Below are positions 11,848 through 21,592 of a stretch of 64,000 nucleotides of DNA, one piece after another. Position numbers and translations under genes: made by a program. Source of the DNA: Immersiella caudata (lineage: Eukaryota; Ascomycota; Sordariomycetes; Sordariales; Lasiosphaeriaceae); the NCBI GenBank assembly GCA_030512335.1, contig JAULSU010000007.1, positions 186,001 to 250,000 of the forward strand. The letters are read 5' to 3'. How positions within the stretch are numbered: the first letter of the stretch is position 1; the number at the start of each line of letters is the position of its first letter. Below the pieces are notes generated by a model, which was given only the letters and a program-made list of their open reading frames with translations, had not been told where the DNA came from and searched no databases.

Positions 11848-11934
11848 CACCGGTATCTCTCTTCTCTACAGCCCAACCCGCTTAACCTCTAGGCATTTCA
11901 ATGTATTTCAACACCTTCTATTCCCTCCCACGCC

Positions 11935-13344
11935 CTACCCCAACGTCGGCACCGGCCAAGGACTCCAAGCAGTCAGATCCAGGTTGATGTTCTGATCCGT
12001 CCTCAGCACCCCCGTGCTCACACTCTTCCCCAACAAAAACCTCCCCACAAACGCATTCAGCTCCGCGCTCTGCGCGCTTGGAAAGCTACAATGGTTATGC
12101 CCGCCCACCTGCGAATACCCGAACCGATCCTGCACCCCCAACCCCTGATAAATCTTCCTCGCCACTGCCATGCACCCATACGTGCTCGCCTTGCCCAGCC
12201 ACTCAAAGTCCGGATTCTCCATGACGTACAACCCCCTCGGCGCCACCAGACCCGCCAGCATATGGTGGTCAAACGGCACCGAATCCACATTATTCACATG
12301 CGCGTTAAAATCCCGTGAGAACCACACATTCTCCGTCACAATCTGCGGCGCATCCTGCACGTTCGTCCCTTGAGATTTCTGATACTTCGCCAACCGCCAA
12401 CACCCCGCTCCGCCTGCGCCGGATTCTTGCGGAAGAGTCAATGCGATTCTGGGCTCTAGCGCACCGGCGACAAAAGCGCCCTTGCCGTTGCGGCTGCACC
12501 CTGTTACACCAATGCGTGTCGGATCGATGCGCGTGCTGGATTCTTGCTGTTCCAGCGCGTCGATGATGCGGGAGACGCCCCATGCCCATGCGGTAAGGGC
12601 GCCGGCGGAGTGTGAAGAGCCGTAGAGGTCATAGAATTTCCCGCGGCCGCGGGAGGACTGGCTTTGTTGCGCGGCGATGTCGTCGTTGTTGAAGGTGATT
12701 GTGGCGACGCCAGCGGGGACGGGGATGGAGGCTGCGCCGTAGGCGATGATCGCGGGGTGGGGACCGGAGGCGGAGGGGATGTTGGTGATGGAGACGGTGA
12801 AGGAGATGGATTTTCCGGAGTGGGAGGCGGTGATGGAGAGGGTGGAGCCGGAGAAGGAGGAGGTTACGGAGGAGGGGGCCGGGGGGTAGGTGCCGAGTTC
12901 GTAGCGCTGGAAGAGGGTGGAGATTTCGTATTGGCGGCAGGTCCAATGGGAGAGGGAGGTTACTTTGGAGCCCGAGACAAAGGTGAAGGGGTCGGGGAGG
13001 GTGGAGGAGGAGAAGGAGATGGAGGCTGGTGCGGCGGGGCATGCGTCGCTTCCTGGGGGGTTGGGCGTGGGTGAGGGGCCCGAGGCTGAGGTGGAGGTTG
13101 TGGATGGGCGGGCGGTGGTCGTGATGAGGGTTGTTGTGGGGGATTGTGCGGTGGTTTGGGCGGCGGTGGTGGTTGCTGTTCCGGGGAGACACTGGTAATA
13201 CCACGGGTTGAGCTCGCTGCAATAGGCCCCTGAGACGCATGTCTTGGGGCCTGTCCAGTTGTTGCCGCCGCATTGTCCCCAAAGGGATTGCTGCGCGCTG
13301 GCGGTGGTGCTGAGCGCTACAACCAAGGCGAGGACACGAGACAT
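11935..13344 (-). CDS. Secreted glucuronoyl methylesterase with N-terminal CBM1 (CE15)
   Basis: 469 residues from the Met at 13344. A signal peptide (MSRVLALVVALSTTASA) is followed by a fungal cellulose-binding CBM1 (WGQCGGNNWTGPKTCVSG ... YYQCL), a Thr/Ser/Pro linker (about 55-110) and a CE15 catalytic domain. Catalytic residues can be placed: Ser284 in GCSRNGKGA, Glu307 in PQESGAGG (23 apart, as in known CE15 enzymes) and a His in GGHNHC (416 or 418). The family cleaves ester bonds between lignin alcohols and 4-O-methylglucuronic acid on xylan. It is a plant-cell-wall gene flanking the cluster and is probably not part of the metabolite pathway. A TATA-like box lies 68 bp upstream. Confidence 0.93.
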   Translation of the reverse strand: MSRVLALVVALSTTASAQQSLWGQCGGNNWTGPKTCVSGAYCSELNPWYYQCLPGTATTTAAQTTAQSPTTTLITTTARPSTTSTSASGPSPTPNPPGSDACPAAPASISFSSSTLPDPFTFVSGSKVTSLSHWTCRQYEISTLFQRYELGTYPPAPSSVTSSFSGSTLSITASHSGKSISFTVSITNIPSASGPHPAIIAYGAASIPVPAGVATITFNNDDIAAQQSQSSRGRGKFYDLYGSSHSAGALTAWAWGVSRIIDALEQQESSTRIDPTRIGVTGCSRNGKGAFVAGALEPRIALTLPQESGAGGAGCWRLAKYQKSQGTNVQDAPQIVTENVWFSRDFNAHVNNVDSVPFDHHMLAGLVAPRGLYVMENPDFEWLGKASTYGCMAVARKIYQGLGVQDRFGYSQVGGHNHCSFPSAQSAELNAFVGRFLLGKSVSTGVLRTDQNINLDLTAWSPWPVPTLG

Positions 13345-13411
13345 GATGGAGGGAGTTTGATGTTGTTTGGATGTCAGCGGATGGCTTAGGGGGGCGTTAG
13401 GGGTCAAACGC

Positions 13412-13417
13412 TTTATA
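13412..13417 (-). promoter_or_regulatory. TATA-like box of the CE15 gene
   Basis: TATAAA on the minus strand in GCATATAAAG, about 68 bp upstream of the CE15 start codon, inside a GC-rich stretch. Position and sequence fit a core promoter; no transcript data. Confidence 0.5.
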
Positions 13418-14548
13418 TGCCCCCGGCCCCCTTTTCGCCTCATGACATCAACATCACTGTCTTTGATGTATTTCTGCGCACTCCACGCTCGGGTTCACAA
13501 CGATTCCGATGCCACCAACGGAGGTAACAGCGCTTGGTGACACTGGAATATAGCCTGTATGCCATAGAACATTCCGCGACATCGAAGGCTCGGCACCGGA
13601 TGACAGTGTTGCATCGTGCTTGTCGTGGTGCAACCTCGATCCAACTTTGACAGTCTGGGGAACGGAAACCGGGGAAAGACAGCCAAAAGAGCCGCACTAC
13701 GCTCCAGGCTAAATGGCAAAGCAGCATGCCCTCACGATCACCAGATACACTGAACCGGGTTTGGGGAACTCGAGGTATTGTTGCGCTGTGATATCCCGCG
13801 CTTCGAACCATGATGGCTGTACTGTGTTATTCCGCCAACAGCAGGCCCAAACCTACAAGGCAATACTCGGATCATTTCGAGCTCTCTTCTCACAGGTTGG
13901 CAATCGATATAGTCCTGCTGCCCGCAGAATACAGCAGCATCGTCGTCGCCATCACCACGAGTCCAACTTGCAGTACAGACAAACTCCAATCTCAACTAAA
14001 AGCCAGGAACCAGGAGACCCGGGATGCACAACTGCCACTAGCCAAGCTGTTGGTAGTCAAGTTGCGGGGGTTGCATTCCGAGCCAAACCCAGCGATGTGA
14101 AAGCCTCCGCTGGGCCCGAGAGCCGAACGTGCCAAGACGCGATCCTACGTTCAACCAGGCTCCCAAGAATTACCACGAGCGGTAATGGGCAAGGAAAGCC
14201 TTAGTCGATGGCAAAGACTCCGGTTAGCCCGCTGCCGCTCGACCGAGCGGGCCGACGTGAGGTGTTGTTCTGTGGGTCTGCTCAGGTGCTCATCGATTCC
14301 CTATCCCGCCTACCAACTACACACTCTTGGCCTTGGCTACTGTTGGTGATGATTAGTCTGCTATGAAGGGATAGATCGAGCAACCGGACTTTGTGAACGT
14401 GTTTGCAAGAGAAAATTCCTACTACCTCAGACAGAAACTAATACAAGGATGGAGAGATGGAGAGAAAGACGCATGTGGTAGCCATTGTCTTTACAACTTG
14501 AGTCTTGCTACCATACAGTTCCTTTGTGTCATACACTCAACAACACAG
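13418..14548. other. Intergenic, no gene seen
   Basis: About 1.1 kb between the promoter of the CE15 gene and the 3' end of the PhyH gene. Open frames (for example 13713-14204 plus) have no domain features or splice-linked partners. It probably marks the left border of the cluster. Confidence 0.45.
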
Positions 14549-15451
14549 CTAACAATAAACCTCCTCCCCCTGGCCGTAATCCCTCTTCCACACCCCGGGA
14601 CTATCCTTCAAAGCCTGCGACCGATACCCAACCATCCTCTGCCCCCTCTCACTCATCCCCCTCGCAACCTCCCTATCAACATTAAACGGAAACGCCTCCT
14701 CGGGCGTCAAATACGACGCCTGAAACACCATCGCCAACCCCCTCCTCGTCTGCCCCCCTTTGCTACTATCTCCGGTGGTATTCGCCCCACCACCATGCAC
14801 AACCTTCCCACTAATAAAACAGACATCCCCCACCTCCATCTCCGCCGCCACACTCATCCCCTCCTCCCCATTCACACTCATATCCTCCCACCGGTGTGAC
14901 CCAGGGATAACCCTAGTCGCCCCATTTTCCGCTCTAAACTCCGACAGCGCCACAATAAAATTACAGCTCGCCTCGGGCGCATCAGGTCCAACAAGCGTAA
15001 ACACAGGGAACTGCCACTGGTCTCTGTGCAACGGCTGCGCGACACTCCCTGGGGGAATATCGATTACCTGCGCCGAGTTCATCCAGTAACCTCCTGAATC
15101 CTCCACAAATATCGAGGTACAACACTCGTGAATGAGGTCATTTTCGAGGAAGACGGAACGAAAAGTGGGAGACAGACCGACGAGGTTGTTCAGACGCTTG
15201 GTCGTCGGGCCGTGGAAGGCTTGGATGAATTCGGAGGGTTGGACGGATCCGGGACGGATGGGGGACATGAGGGGGTTGATTTCGGCGTTGAGGGTGGCGA
15301 TGGCAGAGGGGGAGAAGAGGGATTTGATGATGACGGCGCCGTCGGCGCGGAGGGCGGAGAGGATGGCGGGGCTGCCGGCAGAAGCGGGGAGTCGTTGAAG
15401 TTTTGGGGAGGAAGTGGCATTCACGCTGGGCGGGGGGGTTGGGGGGGACAT
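14549..15451 (-). CDS. PhyH-family Fe(II)/2-oxoglutarate dioxygenase (SwnH-like)
   Basis: 300 residues from the Met at 15451 (MSPPTPPPSV); in-frame Mets at 15499 and 15709 are also open, but the family usually begins just before the LQRLPA segment. Phytanoyl-CoA dioxygenase fold: iron ligands LHRD (His and Asp of HxD) and the distal His in VVHGGGANTT, and an Arg following in RRGLAMVFQASY for 2-oxoglutarate. VALSEFRAENGATRVIPGSH is the usual core. The length is close to fungal tailoring enzymes of this family such as the verruculogen endoperoxidase. In SWN clusters two such enzymes, SwnH1 and SwnH2, hydroxylate the indolizidine ring; only one is seen here. Its place 6 kb from the synthetase supports a tailoring role (inference). 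Confidence 0.87.
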   Translation of the reverse strand: MSPPTPPPSVNATSSPKLQRLPASAGSPAILSALRADGAVIIKSLFSPSAIATLNAEINPLMSPIRPGSVQPSEFIQAFHGPTTKRLNNLVGLSPTFRSVFLENDLIHECCTSIFVEDSGGYWMNSAQVIDIPPGSVAQPLHRDQWQFPVFTLVGPDAPEASCNFIVALSEFRAENGATRVIPGSHRWEDMSVNGEEGMSVAAEMEVGDVCFISGKVVHGGGANTTGDSSKGGQTRRGLAMVFQASYLTPEEAFPFNVDREVARGMSERGQRMVGYRSQALKDSPGVWKRDYGQGEEVYC

Positions 15452-16430
15452 GGTGATGTTGGAGAGGTCGGAGAAGGTGAGGGTTGAGAAGGGGATCATT
15501 GGGAGGGGAAGAGGTTGAGCTGAGTTTGATTTTGGGGTTTTGTTAGTGATAAAAATTTCATGGTGAAGGTGGTGATGCGGTGGTGATGCGAATGTTTTGA
15601 TGGCTTTAAGAGCGTGATGCGTGGAAAAAGGGCCAGGTGAGGATGGATTCAGCCTTGGCGAGGGTAACCGTTGGAACGCAAAAGTACAAAGTTGTAAGTA
15701 CTGGTACATGGTCTTGGCATTTTACTAACAACGAAGGGCCTCGGGAGCTGAGATACGTAGGCAAGGCAGGCTGACGTGGGAGGCGGTCAGCCGCTTGCAT
15801 GCATGTGCTAGGCTGCCACGATGGAAACGGTCTGCGGCACAGCAAGAATTTCGCATCATCTGGCGGCAACGGTTTTGGAAATCCGAGTTAGGGACTGTGT
15901 AAGTGCGGGATTCCTTCACCGAGCCAAAACCGACGGTGTAAGAGCTCCGAATGCGGCTTCTTTCCCGGAAGGATCATTGTGATGAGGTCGTGGATTGGCA
16001 ATCACAGGCCGCGCAATGGAGGCATAAAAGTTGGATGCCGTGTCAGTTGATCCTATCCGGGAGTCTAATCCAAGTCCTCGCAGAATTTCACCGAGTTCAC
16101 TCCGATCAGGGGAGGCCACATCGGGTTGCCCCCTTTTGCCTGCCATGACGAGTCCTCCGTGCGATGAGCCTTGACAGCCACCACGACCAGTGCCCCATCT
16201 GCTCTCCACTTCGTCGATCATGTTGGCCCCCGCCCCTGAGTGGGTCAGTGCCGTCCCGGCTTTCTTTGATTTTCCCTGTAATCACAATGCAATGGTGGGC
16301 TTTTGTTTGCAGGTTTGATTCTTGAGTGGCTGACGGATCTGCCGAGAAGCTCGTCTTTGTCGTCACGGCCCCCCCAGTCATCGCGCAATTCGATTATTTC
16401 ATGGTGCAGCTGAGCAAGAAGAAAGGGCAT
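15452..16430. other. Intergenic, no gene seen
   Basis: 0.98 kb from the PhyH start to the tRNA gene. The frame of the PhyH gene stays open to 15709, but this part lacks conserved features. Nothing else was recognised. Confidence 0.45.
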
Positions 16431-16538
16431 GACAGAGGCGGGATTCGAACCCACGCCCCGATTTCTGAGACTAGGAAGCATGAATGCGAATTCAGGTGGG
16501 CCTGAACCTAGCGCCGTAGACCGCTTGGCTACTCTGTC
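16431..16538 (-). tRNA. tRNA-Leu(CAG) with an intron of about 24 nt
   Basis: On the minus strand the ends pair over 7 bp (GACAGAG / CTCTGTC). The D arm is TAGCCAAGCGGTCTACGGC; the anticodon stem CTAGG pairs with CCTAG after an intron that begins one base past the anticodon CAG; a long variable arm marks class II; the T arm is GTGGG-TTCGAAT-CCCGC. Mature length would be about 84 nt. T-rich sequence (TTTCTTCTT) follows the 3' end, suiting RNA polymerase III. The A box (TAGCCAAGCGG) and B box (GGTTCGAATCC) are present. It lies between the PhyH and acyltransferase genes of the cluster. Confidence 0.93.
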
Positions 16539-16722
16539 GAATGTTATTGACTTGTGCATCGCGACGTTGATGGGCGGCTGGAAAGGGGTTGCTGCAGCGC
16601 CCCTTTTTCCTCAGCACATGACAATGCAATCTCAATCACTAAGAACAGCATTGAAATCATCTCCAAGATTGCGCACTTCAATAGAAAGGAACTAACAAGC
16701 TACAACAAAGGCAATGACAGCA

Positions 16723-18189
16723 TCACAAACGCGAATTCACATCACCCAACGTAACACCCAAACCCCCCTTCAACTCCCCCAAAACCCCCCCAAGAAACCT
16801 CTCCACCCCACTCCCCTCATAAAACGCTCCATCCCAACAAGCACTCACCACCAGCTCCCCTCTCCACCCCCACATAAAACACTCCAACCACGGCCCCGAC
16901 ACCGTATTCCCAAACCACACATCCTCCACCCTCCACATCCCCTTCTTCCCCTCATGTTTGCCGTTCAGCATCCGATCCACCACACCAAGGCTGGACAGCG
17001 CAGGCGTTGATCCCCCCTTCTCCGGCTTCAGCAAGCCAGGGATTAGATGGCGAATCATATGCGGCAGTGCCTTAAACAGATCAGGAGACTTAGAAAGGTC
17101 TGACTTGTAAAATGCATCAAGTTCCTTGGCGATATCCAGGAACGACTTTGGAGAACCATTTGTAGAGGTAGTAGAGGTAACAACGGGAAGGATAGTATGG
17201 TGATTTGACACCGAGTTCGTATCTGCCACAGATAGTGACATTGAGGAAGGGAAGTACCGCCTCAGATCAAAGTTCCCGAAGGAGGGGTACTCAGTTCCGG
17301 AGGGGTGTTGAATTCCGGAAGGGGATGATTGAGATTGGAGGGATTGCGTGGCGAGGATGACAGCTGCGTGCCAAGCGGCAGTGACGGAGAGACGGTGGGA
17401 TTTGCAGGCGGCGGTGATAGCTGCCGTGATTTGGGGGTCCGATTTGAGGGAGGAGGAAAAGTTTTTCATGGTGGGTGGCGGGAGGGGGGAAGGAACGGGG
17501 AGGAAGATGGGAGAGGTGATGGTGTTGAGTGGGGTGAGGAGGTCCACGGCGTGTTGCGCGCCACGGTCAGGGGAGGAGGAGGAGGAGGAAGACGGGAGGA
17601 GGTCCTCTGTGCGAGGGGGAAGGCGGGAGACTTCGGTTCCGTCGGTGCGCCAGAGGTCGTAGGGATCAGCGGGGGAGGCGAGGGCGCCGAAGAATCTCTC
17701 AATGAGGGTGACGGCGCCGCGGCCGTCGAGGGTGTGGTGCTCGCCTTGGACAAAGAGCTGGCTGGCTTCGGGGCAGAAGTGGAGCGTCATGTATTTGGTT
17801 TTGACCATGTCGCGGTAGAGGTCCTGCCAGGTCTTGCCCGGGGCGACGACGAAGGTTTCGTCGAGCCAGGCTTCCAGTTCAGCTGGAGAGGAAGGGGATG
17901 TGTAGACTTTGCAGTCGGGACGGTTGTCGGCGGCGATGGTTGGATATTTTTGGCGGACTTGGAGCCAGGCGTTGCGAAGGAGAGGGACGAGATCGTAGGC
18001 TGAGCGCTCACGGCCAGAGGATGAGGTGAAGCTGAAGGTGACGGCGGTGCCGACTAGGAACAGCCCAGGAGATCCCGGTGCCACTGAGATGGCGTTGTAG
18101 AGGACTTCCTGGAAGCCATACTGCTGGGAGTAGGTCTTTTGCGCCCACGAAGGGTGGCAGTGCTTGTCGTCGACGGTGATAGAGCCCAT
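16723..18189 (-). CDS. BAHD/Tri3-like acyltransferase
   Basis: 488 residues from the Met at 18189 (MGSITVDDKHCHPSW); 26 more codons upstream are open. The fold looks like the condensation/acetyltransferase superfamily seen in fungal 15-O-acetyltransferases (Tri3): HXXXD active site in GEHHTLDGRGAV near residue 190, an FGNFDLRRYF segment, and a C-terminal VSGPWLECFMWGWRGEL stretch. Such enzymes acylate hydroxyl or amino groups of metabolites using acyl-CoA. The standard SWN gene set as I know it has no acyltransferase, so if this gene belongs to the cluster it could esterify a hydroxylated product. It is co-oriented with the NmrA and PhyH genes, which are its nearest protein-coding neighbours. 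Confidence 0.82.
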   Translation of the reverse strand: MGSITVDDKHCHPSWAQKTYSQQYGFQEVLYNAISVAPGSPGLFLVGTAVTFSFTSSSGRERSAYDLVPLLRNAWLQVRQKYPTIAADNRPDCKVYTSPSSPAELEAWLDETFVVAPGKTWQDLYRDMVKTKYMTLHFCPEASQLFVQGEHHTLDGRGAVTLIERFFGALASPADPYDLWRTDGTEVSRLPPRTEDLLPSSSSSSSPDRGAQHAVDLLTPLNTITSPIFLPVPSPLPPPTMKNFSSSLKSDPQITAAITAACKSHRLSVTAAWHAAVILATQSLQSQSSPSGIQHPSGTEYPSFGNFDLRRYFPSSMSLSVADTNSVSNHHTILPVVTSTTSTNGSPKSFLDIAKELDAFYKSDLSKSPDLFKALPHMIRHLIPGLLKPEKGGSTPALSSLGVVDRMLNGKHEGKKGMWRVEDVWFGNTVSGPWLECFMWGWRGELVVSACWDGAFYEGSGVERFLGGVLGELKGGLGVTLGDVNSRL

Positions 18190-18755
18190 GGTGAAACAAA
18201 TGGTATGGCTGATGGAGATTCTGTGCTTGGTACGGAGGGGGTGCGCAAGGTGTTTACCCAGTGACAAGATGGGCAGACTTCAACACTGATGACTTATACC
18301 GAGATGAATGATAGGCAGTCGGTCCGTTGTACTCGGTGTTTCCCCTCGATACCCCCAAGCAGTGTCCGAGTAGGTCATGGCTGCCTGCTGGCGATGGTGA
18401 ACCAACAGACTGAAAACACCTGAAATCATCCGGCGACGTGGGGAAGGATTCCAAGCGCCCATGGGTCGGATAAAGACCGAGGCTCGGAATATTTGCCTGG
18501 TTAGACGCCGTGATAAAGGGCCCACCCTGTGTAAGCCTCTGGGTAGGATGCAACCGCAACAACGACGCGTAACGAACCTTGATTGAACGTTGGCCCCGGC
18601 TCCTCCACCTCGGCGTAACGTCCAATGTTACATCGCGGATGGTAGGAAGGCTTCGGTGGGGACTGGACAGATTTGTATTGGCCGCTGCTTAACATGATAC
18701 TCTGCTAGAATCCTGATGAAACAATGTGAAAGCAAATGCGCTCACATGGCGCAGC
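18190..18755. other. Intergenic, promoter of the acyltransferase
   Basis: 566 bp upstream of the acyltransferase and downstream of the NmrA-like gene. No coding sequence recognised. Confidence 0.45.
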
Positions 18756-20112
18756 TCACTTCGCGCCCGTGTCTGACTCGGTGCCCTTTCCCGACTCCGA
18801 GTTGAGCTTCCCGTTTATGGCTGACTTCTCGACCGTGCCTGTCTCCTTGGCTGTGTCCGACTTCTCGCATGTGTCTGACTTCCCACTCGCGTTCCCATCC
18901 GCACTCGAGTCTATGGCCGGATCTGACTCCCAAGCTTCCTTGATCAAATCCTCAATGCGTTTCGGGTCCGGCACTTCAATATGAAACAAGTGGGCCAGAT
19001 TCGTATGCTCGCTCAGCCGTCCAAAGTCATACGCCCCACGGACAACACTAACCTCCAAGTTCGTAATCAACTCTCGCAGCTGGTCCATCCCACCCGGGAA
19101 GCGCTCAGGATATTGCCTTGCGATCTCGACGTTCATCGGAAGATCCCTCTCGCGAAGCCCATCGAGGAATTCGTGGATGATAATCTGACGCTCGGGTTTC
19201 ATGGTCTTCGCCACGAGGTTGACCAGGTCAACAGGAGACATCCTGCTTGTTTCAGTCGTCATAATGCGTGGCCAGCCCCTCATCTCAAGAGAGAGGGCGA
19301 TGTACCGCGCAGCGTCCGTGGAGAAGGTCATGCTCATCTTGGTGTCCGCCTGGGCGGGGAGCATAGCCTTTCCGTGGGTGGGGTCGATGAAGAAGGCCAA
19401 GGGGCGCAGCGCGCTCGGGACTTTGGGCATGCCGAAGTAGTCCATGAACATGCCGGTATAGATGTACGTGTAATCAAGTGTCTTTGTCTTGGCCAGCTCC
19501 TGCCTGGCATACATATGGTACTTCTTCTCGGGGTAGGGTAGTACATCATCCGAGACGTCATACTCAACGTTGAACTCTGACGGGATGAAGCGCTTCCGCT
19601 CGGGCGTTGGTAGATTGTCTGCTGCGCGGATGAGGCGCAGCTCGGCATCACAGGCCTCTTGGTTATCCATGATGAAGGCGCAGATGATGACGGAGGCCTT
19701 TCTCTCTGCTAGCTGAGCGAGCAAGGCATCTTCGGATGAGTAGTTGGTTTGGATGAGGGGGTCGTATAGTTTCCCGGTGATTGGCGATACACGGCGCGGA
19801 TGCGCGAACGCCTACGCTGGTTAGCGATGGCGTCTGAAAGGGTGCGCATCTCTTTCGGTGAAGGATTTGACAAGGGCAAGGGTTTCGATCCGCCAGTTCG
19901 AAGGACGGGATGGGTGGCTCAGTGAGCATCGTAATACACCGGGGAGAAGGGAACCCAAATCCTCGATCCCATGATACGGATGATGACAACGAAATGGCGA
20001 CACATACCTTTCTGGTCATGATGTAGACCTCATGTTTCTCCGTGTCCAGCAGGGCCTTGACGATCAGGCCTCCAAAGTCGCCAAGGCCGCCAGCAACCAC
20101 GACGACGGACAT
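18756..20112 (-). CDS. NmrA-like/isoflavone-reductase-like NAD(P)-binding reductase (SwnN/SwnR-like)
   Basis: Exons 20008-20112 and 18756-19811, joined in phase 0 across a 196-bp intron (GTATGT..GTAG), 386 residues. The N-terminus MSVVVVAGGLGDFGGLIVKA is a Rossmann nucleotide-binding loop; after the junction come ITGKLYDPL, then RKRFIPSEFNVEY and YTYIYTGMFMDYFG, typical of the atypical-SDR NmrA/PCBER group. SWN clusters carry two such reductases, SwnN and SwnR, which reduce the cyclic imine/iminium on the way to swainsonine. I cannot tell which of the two this resembles. The last 55 residues are a charged Ser/Asp/Lys-rich tail not expected in the family. It is divergent from the hybrid synthetase, sharing a 1.5-kb promoter. 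Confidence 0.85.
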
Positions 20113-21592
20113 GTCGGCGGCTTGATGATGTTCGGTGGATTGAGATTATGAATGGGTCAGGGGTACTTGGTTCGCGAGCGCGTGCGGGGGACGAAGGATT
20201 CTCTTGACGACGATGATGGTGAAGTTTGGTGTTGATGTCAGAGCTAGGTTCAGGACGGGTCCTTTGGATGCGGGTACGAATAAATCATCGCCCTTGCCTT
20301 CCGGCGGAACTTCTTGCCTGTCTTATCTTGTTTTGGGTCTTGGCGCCTAGGCTACCGCTTCCTTTGAGGGACTTTTGTTTCCCGCTATTGCCTCTCGGTT
20401 AGAGGATGAGGCTCGGATTGCCGGTTGTCTGGATTGGCCGCTGCGCCGTTTCGGGAGGCGTCTGCTTGGATTTCGAAGGCATGGATAAATTCTGGCGCAG
20501 TACGGCTCGTTCCTTCACCAATGTTGTTGCCTGCGGCTCCTATACCCCGGTAGCCGCGAGCGTTAAAGATGTAACGCCGCTATCCGATCCCTCGGTAAGC
20601 GCTTCTGGGTTGCATTGGGGTGGGGAAAAGGGGTTCCAAATCAACAAAGCTGGCCAATCAGACTTCGACGCTGTATTAAACCCTGTCGCGACTCAGTCCC
20701 GCCGACTCGGACTTTTGTTGTAGCATTCGCATTCTATAGCAGTCGCTGGGACGAAAAGGATCGAGGCTCAATATGTAGATCACATGCAAAACTTGAATGG
20801 CTGCTTCGAATGAGCAAGTTCTCGGGAACATCGGACGTGACACCAACCGCCGCCTTCATGCGCACACACCACAAAACCTTAGTGTCCCAATTGGCACAAG
20901 TCAGGCCTCCCGTCCCACCCTAGCGGTCAAAATTGGGAGCCTCTGGTAAGGCGGCCAATGGAAACGATGGCATCTGCGAACGCCATGCCAGTGTGTGCGA
21001 TACCCAGTTTTCGTTATCCGGTGCGGCTCGCAGATGCTGTGCCACTCAAACCGAGAGTCGGTGAGGTATGTGACGTCGAGAGCAGGGCGATCCCACACAA
21101 TAAGCGCAGAAGCATCGTCCTTCTAGGCTGAATTGCGCCGAACTCTATCGCAGTGTGGGCTCGATTCGCCCCCACGACTTGAGCTACGCCGCCGACGAGC
21201 CGAGGCGCCAGGATCGAGCGCGTGTGATGAACCGGAACTCGGGAGAGACTTGCGGGTGACCGGAATATCGAGATGCGGAGCTCGCAGAGTTAGGAATGGC
21301 CTCTCAAAGTGGGGCTTAGCTTGACTTTGAAGTTGGGTTTTGGTACTTGCGGTCCTTCAAGCCTCATCATCACATGTCAACGGTGTGTGAAGCCTTCGGT
21401 GCGACGAATGACCCCTGAATCGGACCCTAACCCTCGATGTCCCTGGTCTTCAAGCCTCGAGCAAACCACATACCCACAAGTCTATTGCCACTGAAGTCTC
21501 AATCTTAAGAGCGTGCTCTCAGGACTCGGTACCTCCTGAAATTGACACAAACTATCAACAGAAACCTTTTCCCGTTGAAGACGCCATCAGCC
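20113..21592. promoter_or_regulatory. Bidirectional promoter region of the cluster
   Basis: 1.48 kb between the divergent NmrA-like reductase and the NRPS-PKS hybrid. No frame here has recognisable domains. Shared upstream DNA would allow co-regulation; no regulator gene was found in the window, and I could not assign a binding site by eye. Confidence 0.45.

Noticed and set aside
12664..13074. Gly-rich plus-strand frame over the CE15 linker
   Set aside because: Antisense of the Ser/Thr/Pro linker and catalytic domain of the esterase.
17329..18003. Gly/Glu-rich plus-strand frame over the acyltransferase
   Set aside because: It is the antisense shadow of a codon-biased minus-strand gene; composition is typical of such shadows.
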